DNA of 64,000 nucleotides from CALAED01 sp036555725. GTDB lineage: Bacteria > Actinomycetota > Actinomycetes > Streptosporangiales > Streptosporangiaceae. Position 1 is the stretch's first letter; each line of letters begins with the position of its first letter. Of the stretch, positions 61,633-64,000 are shown piece by piece. The position numbers and the translations under genes are program-made. The stretch is from assembly GCA_036555725.1 (NCBI GenBank), contig DATBKU010000090.1, forward strand, positions 62,001-126,000. Direction: 5' to 3'. Under the pieces are notes generated by a model. The model had not been told where the DNA came from. It searched no databases and saw only the letters and a list, made by a program, of their open reading frames with translations.

Positions 61633-61857
61633 ATGTCGTACATCACATGGCTGGCACTGCCGGTGGTGGTGACGCTGATCGCGACGGTGATCATGGCCCT
61701 GGCGAGTCGGCCGCCGCGTACGGACATGCACCAGGACATCGAGAGTTTCGCGCGTTTCCGGGGCGCGCTCGAACGGCAGACCGCCTCGCCGCCCCCGTCC
61801 GCTGAGGGCGCCAGAAGGCCCACGGGGACGGACGTCGCGCCACCTTCCGGACGCTGA
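61633..61857 (+). CDS. Small single-pass membrane protein
   Basis: A 74-residue protein with one N-terminal helix (about residues 5-24) and a proline-rich, charged cytoplasmic tail. No domain is recognised. It sits 20 bases before the PDZ protease gene on the same strand and may be expressed with it. The ATG has only a weak ribosome site. Confidence 0.65.
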   Translation: MSYITWLALPVVVTLIATVIMALASRPPRTDMHQDIESFARFRGALERQTASPPPSAEGARRPTGTDVAPPSGR

Positions 61858-61877
61858 GATCGCATAGGCTTCCCGGC

Positions 61878-62945
61878 ATGTCTCGTCGTGGTGCGACCCT
61901 TTTGGTCACGAGCGTGCTCGTGCTCGTCTTCGGGCTCATCGGGGCGCTCATGCCCGTGCCGTACGTGATGCTGACGCCGGGCCCCACGACGAACACCCTG
62001 GGGGAGGCCGCCAAGGGCAAGCCCATGATCGAGATCACCGGGCGCCAGACGTACGCCGACACCGGGCACCTCAACTTCACGACAGTGGCATACCAGGGCG
62101 GCCCCGGAAACCGCATCGACCTGCTCACCGCGTTGCGCGGCTGGCTGGATCCGAAGACCGCGGTGGTGCCCGAAGAGGCGATCTTCCCTAAGAACGAGAG
62201 CGTGCAGAAGGTCGAGCAGGAGAACACCGCGCAGATGGAGAACTCGCAGGAGTCCGCCGTCGCCGCGGCGCTGACCGAGCTCAAGATCCCGATCACCACC
62301 GTCGTCAAGGTGGCCTCGATCCAACCGGGCCTGCCCGCCCAGGCGGTGCTGCGCAAGGACGACCAGGTCGTCGCGGTCGACGGCGCCAAGGTCACCAAGC
62401 TCGACGACATCAGCGCCGCGATCGGCAATCGCAAGGTGGGCGAGCCCGTGAAGCTCACGATCAAGCGGGCCGGCAAGGAGCAGACGGTCGAGGTCCGCAC
62501 GGTCGCCGCGCCGGCCGGCTCCGGCATCAAGGCGGGCAAGCCGGTGATCGGTGTCGTCCTCGGTGAGGACCACCAGTTCCCGTTCGGCGTGAAGATCAAC
62601 GTGGGGGACGTGGGCGGGCCGAGCGCGGGGCTGATGTTCTCGCTCGGCATCTACGACAAGCTGACGCCCGGGTCGCTCACCGGCGGTACGTTCGTCGCCG
62701 GCACCGGCACCATCACCGCCGGCGGCGAGGTCGGCCCGATCGGCGGCATCCAGCAGAAGATGATCGCGGCCCGGGACGCCGGCGCCAAAGTTTTCCTCAC
62801 CCCGAAGGACAACTGCGACGAGGCCGTGCCGAACGCGCCCAAGGGGCTGCGCCTCGTCGAGGTCGCCACCATGCACACCGCGATCACGTCGCTCGACGCG
62901 CTGCGCACCGGCCAGGGCACCGTCGCCGCCTGTCCCGGCAGCTGA
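61878..62945 (+). CDS. PDZ-domain Lon-like (S16) membrane protease
   Basis: A 355-residue protein. An N-terminal membrane helix (about 8-30) is followed by a beta-rich part, a PDZ domain (about 135-215) and an S16 Lon-type protease domain with the catalytic pair Ser249 (GGPSAGL) and Lys294 (GGIQQKMIAA). No ATPase domain is present. Orthologous in position to Rv3194c. The active site should lie outside the membrane. Confidence 0.92.
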   Translation: MSRRGATLLVTSVLVLVFGLIGALMPVPYVMLTPGPTTNTLGEAAKGKPMIEITGRQTYADTGHLNFTTVAYQGGPGNRIDLLTALRGWLDPKTAVVPEEAIFPKNESVQKVEQENTAQMENSQESAVAAALTELKIPITTVVKVASIQPGLPAQAVLRKDDQVVAVDGAKVTKLDDISAAIGNRKVGEPVKLTIKRAGKEQTVEVRTVAAPAGSGIKAGKPVIGVVLGEDHQFPFGVKINVGDVGGPSAGLMFSLGIYDKLTPGSLTGGTFVAGTGTITAGGEVGPIGGIQQKMIAARDAGAKVFLTPKDNCDEAVPNAPKGLRLVEVATMHTAITSLDALRTGQGTVAACPGS

Positions 62946-62989
62946 GCCCGAGCACGCTGAGGCCCACGTCATAGACCCGCTGTCGCACG

Positions 62990-63006
62990 CGCGACGGACG
63001 GGGCTC
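62990..63006 (+). repeat. Intergenic repeat family, copy 3
   Basis: The same 17 bases as 61030-61046, then GTGAGCAGGCCTA. It lies between the PDZ gene and a convergent small gene. Confidence 0.75.
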
Positions 63007-63016
63007 GTGAGCAGGC

Positions 63017-63280
63017 CTAGCGGCGGACGACCGGGGCCTGCCGGTCGATCTCCCGGCCGATCACCACGACCATGTCGTTGAAGGCGTCCTCGCCGTAGTG
63101 CCGCTTGATCGGGCCGAACACGGCCTTGCCGCTCGACTCATAGAGCAGCTCGCTCAGGACCGTGTGATCCACCGCCCGTCCCGCGGACAAGTCGTCGTAC
63201 GCCGATCGGGCCAGCCGCAGCAGGCCCGGGTGAGCGGCGGACTCCGTGAGAATCATGCGTACGGCCTGCCTGAGATCCAT
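63017..63280 (-). CDS. Hypothetical protein (87 residues)
   Basis: A small, mostly helical protein (MDLRQAVRMILTESAAHPGL at the start), with no cysteines, no membrane segment and no motif I recognise. The codon pattern and a start 19 bases downstream of the PPA1309-like gene suggest it is real and co-transcribed. Function unknown. Confidence 0.65.
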   Translation of the reverse strand: MDLRQAVRMILTESAAHPGLLRLARSAYDDLSAGRAVDHTVLSELLYESSGKAVFGPIKRHYGEDAFNDMVVVIGREIDRQAPVVRR

Positions 63281-63299
63281 GCGAGGAGTCTAGACAGGC

Positions 63300-64000
63300 T
63301 CAGGACTTGCCGTTGGGTCGCTGCCCGTCGCCGCGGAGCACCTCGGGGTCGTACCAGCGACCCAGCCCGTCGTGGTCGCCGTCGCTCTCGTCCGGCTCGC
63401 TCGGCGGCTCGTCGGACGCGACCGGAGGCTCGTCCTGCTCGTCCGGCGGCTGCGCGAAGTCGGCCAGCGCCTTCTCCAAGATGCTCGGCGGTTCGGTCAC
63501 GGCGGCCGGGGGTTCGGTCAGGGCGGCCGGCGGCATGTCCGGCTCCAGCGTCTCGGTGAGCGCGTCGGCCAGGGCGGGTACGAGGTTGGGCGCGGAGATC
63601 ACCTCGTCCGGGCTGTCGTGCTTGCGCAGCCGCAGCGCGGAGTGCCGCGAGCCGTCCCGCAGCACGCCGACGACCACCCGTACGTCCTCGCGTTGCGGGT
63701 GCTCGGCCACCCAGGCCTCGACGTCCTCGTCCGGCATCTCCGCCTCGGCCTCGGGCGGCAGCACGATGCGTTCGACGACGAGGGCACAGCCGGCGACCGC
63801 CTCCGGCCATGCGATCGTGCCGAGCTGGTCCTCGATCGCGCCGTCGCCCGCCAGCGGCGGCTGCTCGAGGGCGGCGATCGAGTCGACATCGGCCGGGATG
63901 CCGAGCTCGTCGGCCAGCTCAGGGTCTTGGCTGCGCAGTTCCGCGGTCTCGACCAAGGCGTACAGTCGCGGTGGCGCATCCCAGCCGCCCTCCGCCGAGT
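63300..64000 (-). CDS. PPA1309 family protein (5' truncated by window)
   Basis: The frame is open to the window edge, and the visible N-terminal part GWDAPPRLYALVETAELRSQ matches PPA1309-family proteins, so the start is beyond 64000; a TTG at 63956 is internal. The conserved core ends near AGCALVVE and LRLRKHDSPDEV. The C-terminal third is Pro/Glu/Asp-rich and probably disordered. Function unknown. Confidence 0.82.
   Translation of the reverse strand, partial: SAEGGWDAPPRLYALVETAELRSQDPELADELGIPADVDSIAALEQPPLAGDGAIEDQLGTIAWPEAVAGCALVVERIVLPPEAEAEMPDEDVEAWVAEHPQREDVRVVVGVLRDGSRHSALRLRKHDSPDEVISAPNLVPALADALTETLEPDMPPAALTEPPAAVTEPPSILEKALADFAQPPDEQDEPPVASDEPPSEPDESDGDHDGLGRWYDPEVLRGDGQRPNGKS

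Overview
The window is high-GC actinobacterial DNA with dense gene packing, many GTG starts and frequent ATGA/GTGA stop-start overlaps. The gene set (WhiB7, mycoredoxin, AdnAB, Ku/LigD, a DmdR/IdeR-type iron box, LexA boxes of the actinobacterial type and sigma-R promoters) points to a filamentous or soil actinomycete. The order Streptosporangiales is my best guess; this is inference from gene content and not a database match. No rRNA, tRNA, CRISPR array, transposase or phage gene was seen.

A conserved backbone runs through the window. From memory of the Mycobacterium tuberculosis map it matches Rv3194c to Rv3211 in content and order: DEAD-box helicase (3.8-5.3 kb), DUF3107 and TetR (6.0-7.0), moeZ (11.6), an alkyltransferase-like protein (19.1), adnA-adnB (23.2-29.7), nudC, mycoredoxin and uvrD2 (39.7-43.1), whiB7 (44.9), an ABC1 kinase (45.8-47.3), a DUF2342 protein (58.4-59.8) and a PDZ/Lon-like protease (61.9-62.9). 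Much of it deals with DNA ends, thiol stress and ribosome-targeting antibiotics. Sites matching the sigma-R promoter GGAAT-N18-GTT precede the helicase, moeZ and mycoredoxin.

Accessory blocks lie between backbone genes: (a) a minimal end-joining set, split LigD polymerase and ligase divergent from ku with a LexA box between them (7.4-10.5 kb); (b) TetR/MMPL, a ROK kinase, an unknown membrane protein and a mycosin-like S8 protease (12.8-19.2); (c) a lipoprotein serine hydrolase, an SPFH protein, a VOC protein and a mycothiol-dependent-type enzyme (19.6-23.0); (d) a YtrA-type GntR/ABC-2 operon, LexA-controlled dinB, and an iron-boxed operon of an ATP-grasp ligase plus two IucA/IucC synthetases, a likely NRPS-independent siderophore locus (30.7-38.5); (e) a LacI-controlled operon at 49.0-57.8 kb that joins a polyamine/iron-type ABC importer to a cupin isomerase, altronate dehydratase and a mannitol-dehydrogenase-family oxidoreductase. 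The last looks like a self-contained hexuronate-to-KDG pathway in which the cupin may replace uronate isomerase.

Regulatory DNA is unusually readable: a complete whiB7 promoter, a leader ORF and an attenuator; two LexA boxes; an iron box; a LacI operator; YtrA and TetR operator candidates; three sigma-R promoters; and several intrinsic terminators. Short in-frame tandem repeats extend loops or tails of several unrelated proteins, and two families of small dispersed repeats sit between or inside genes.
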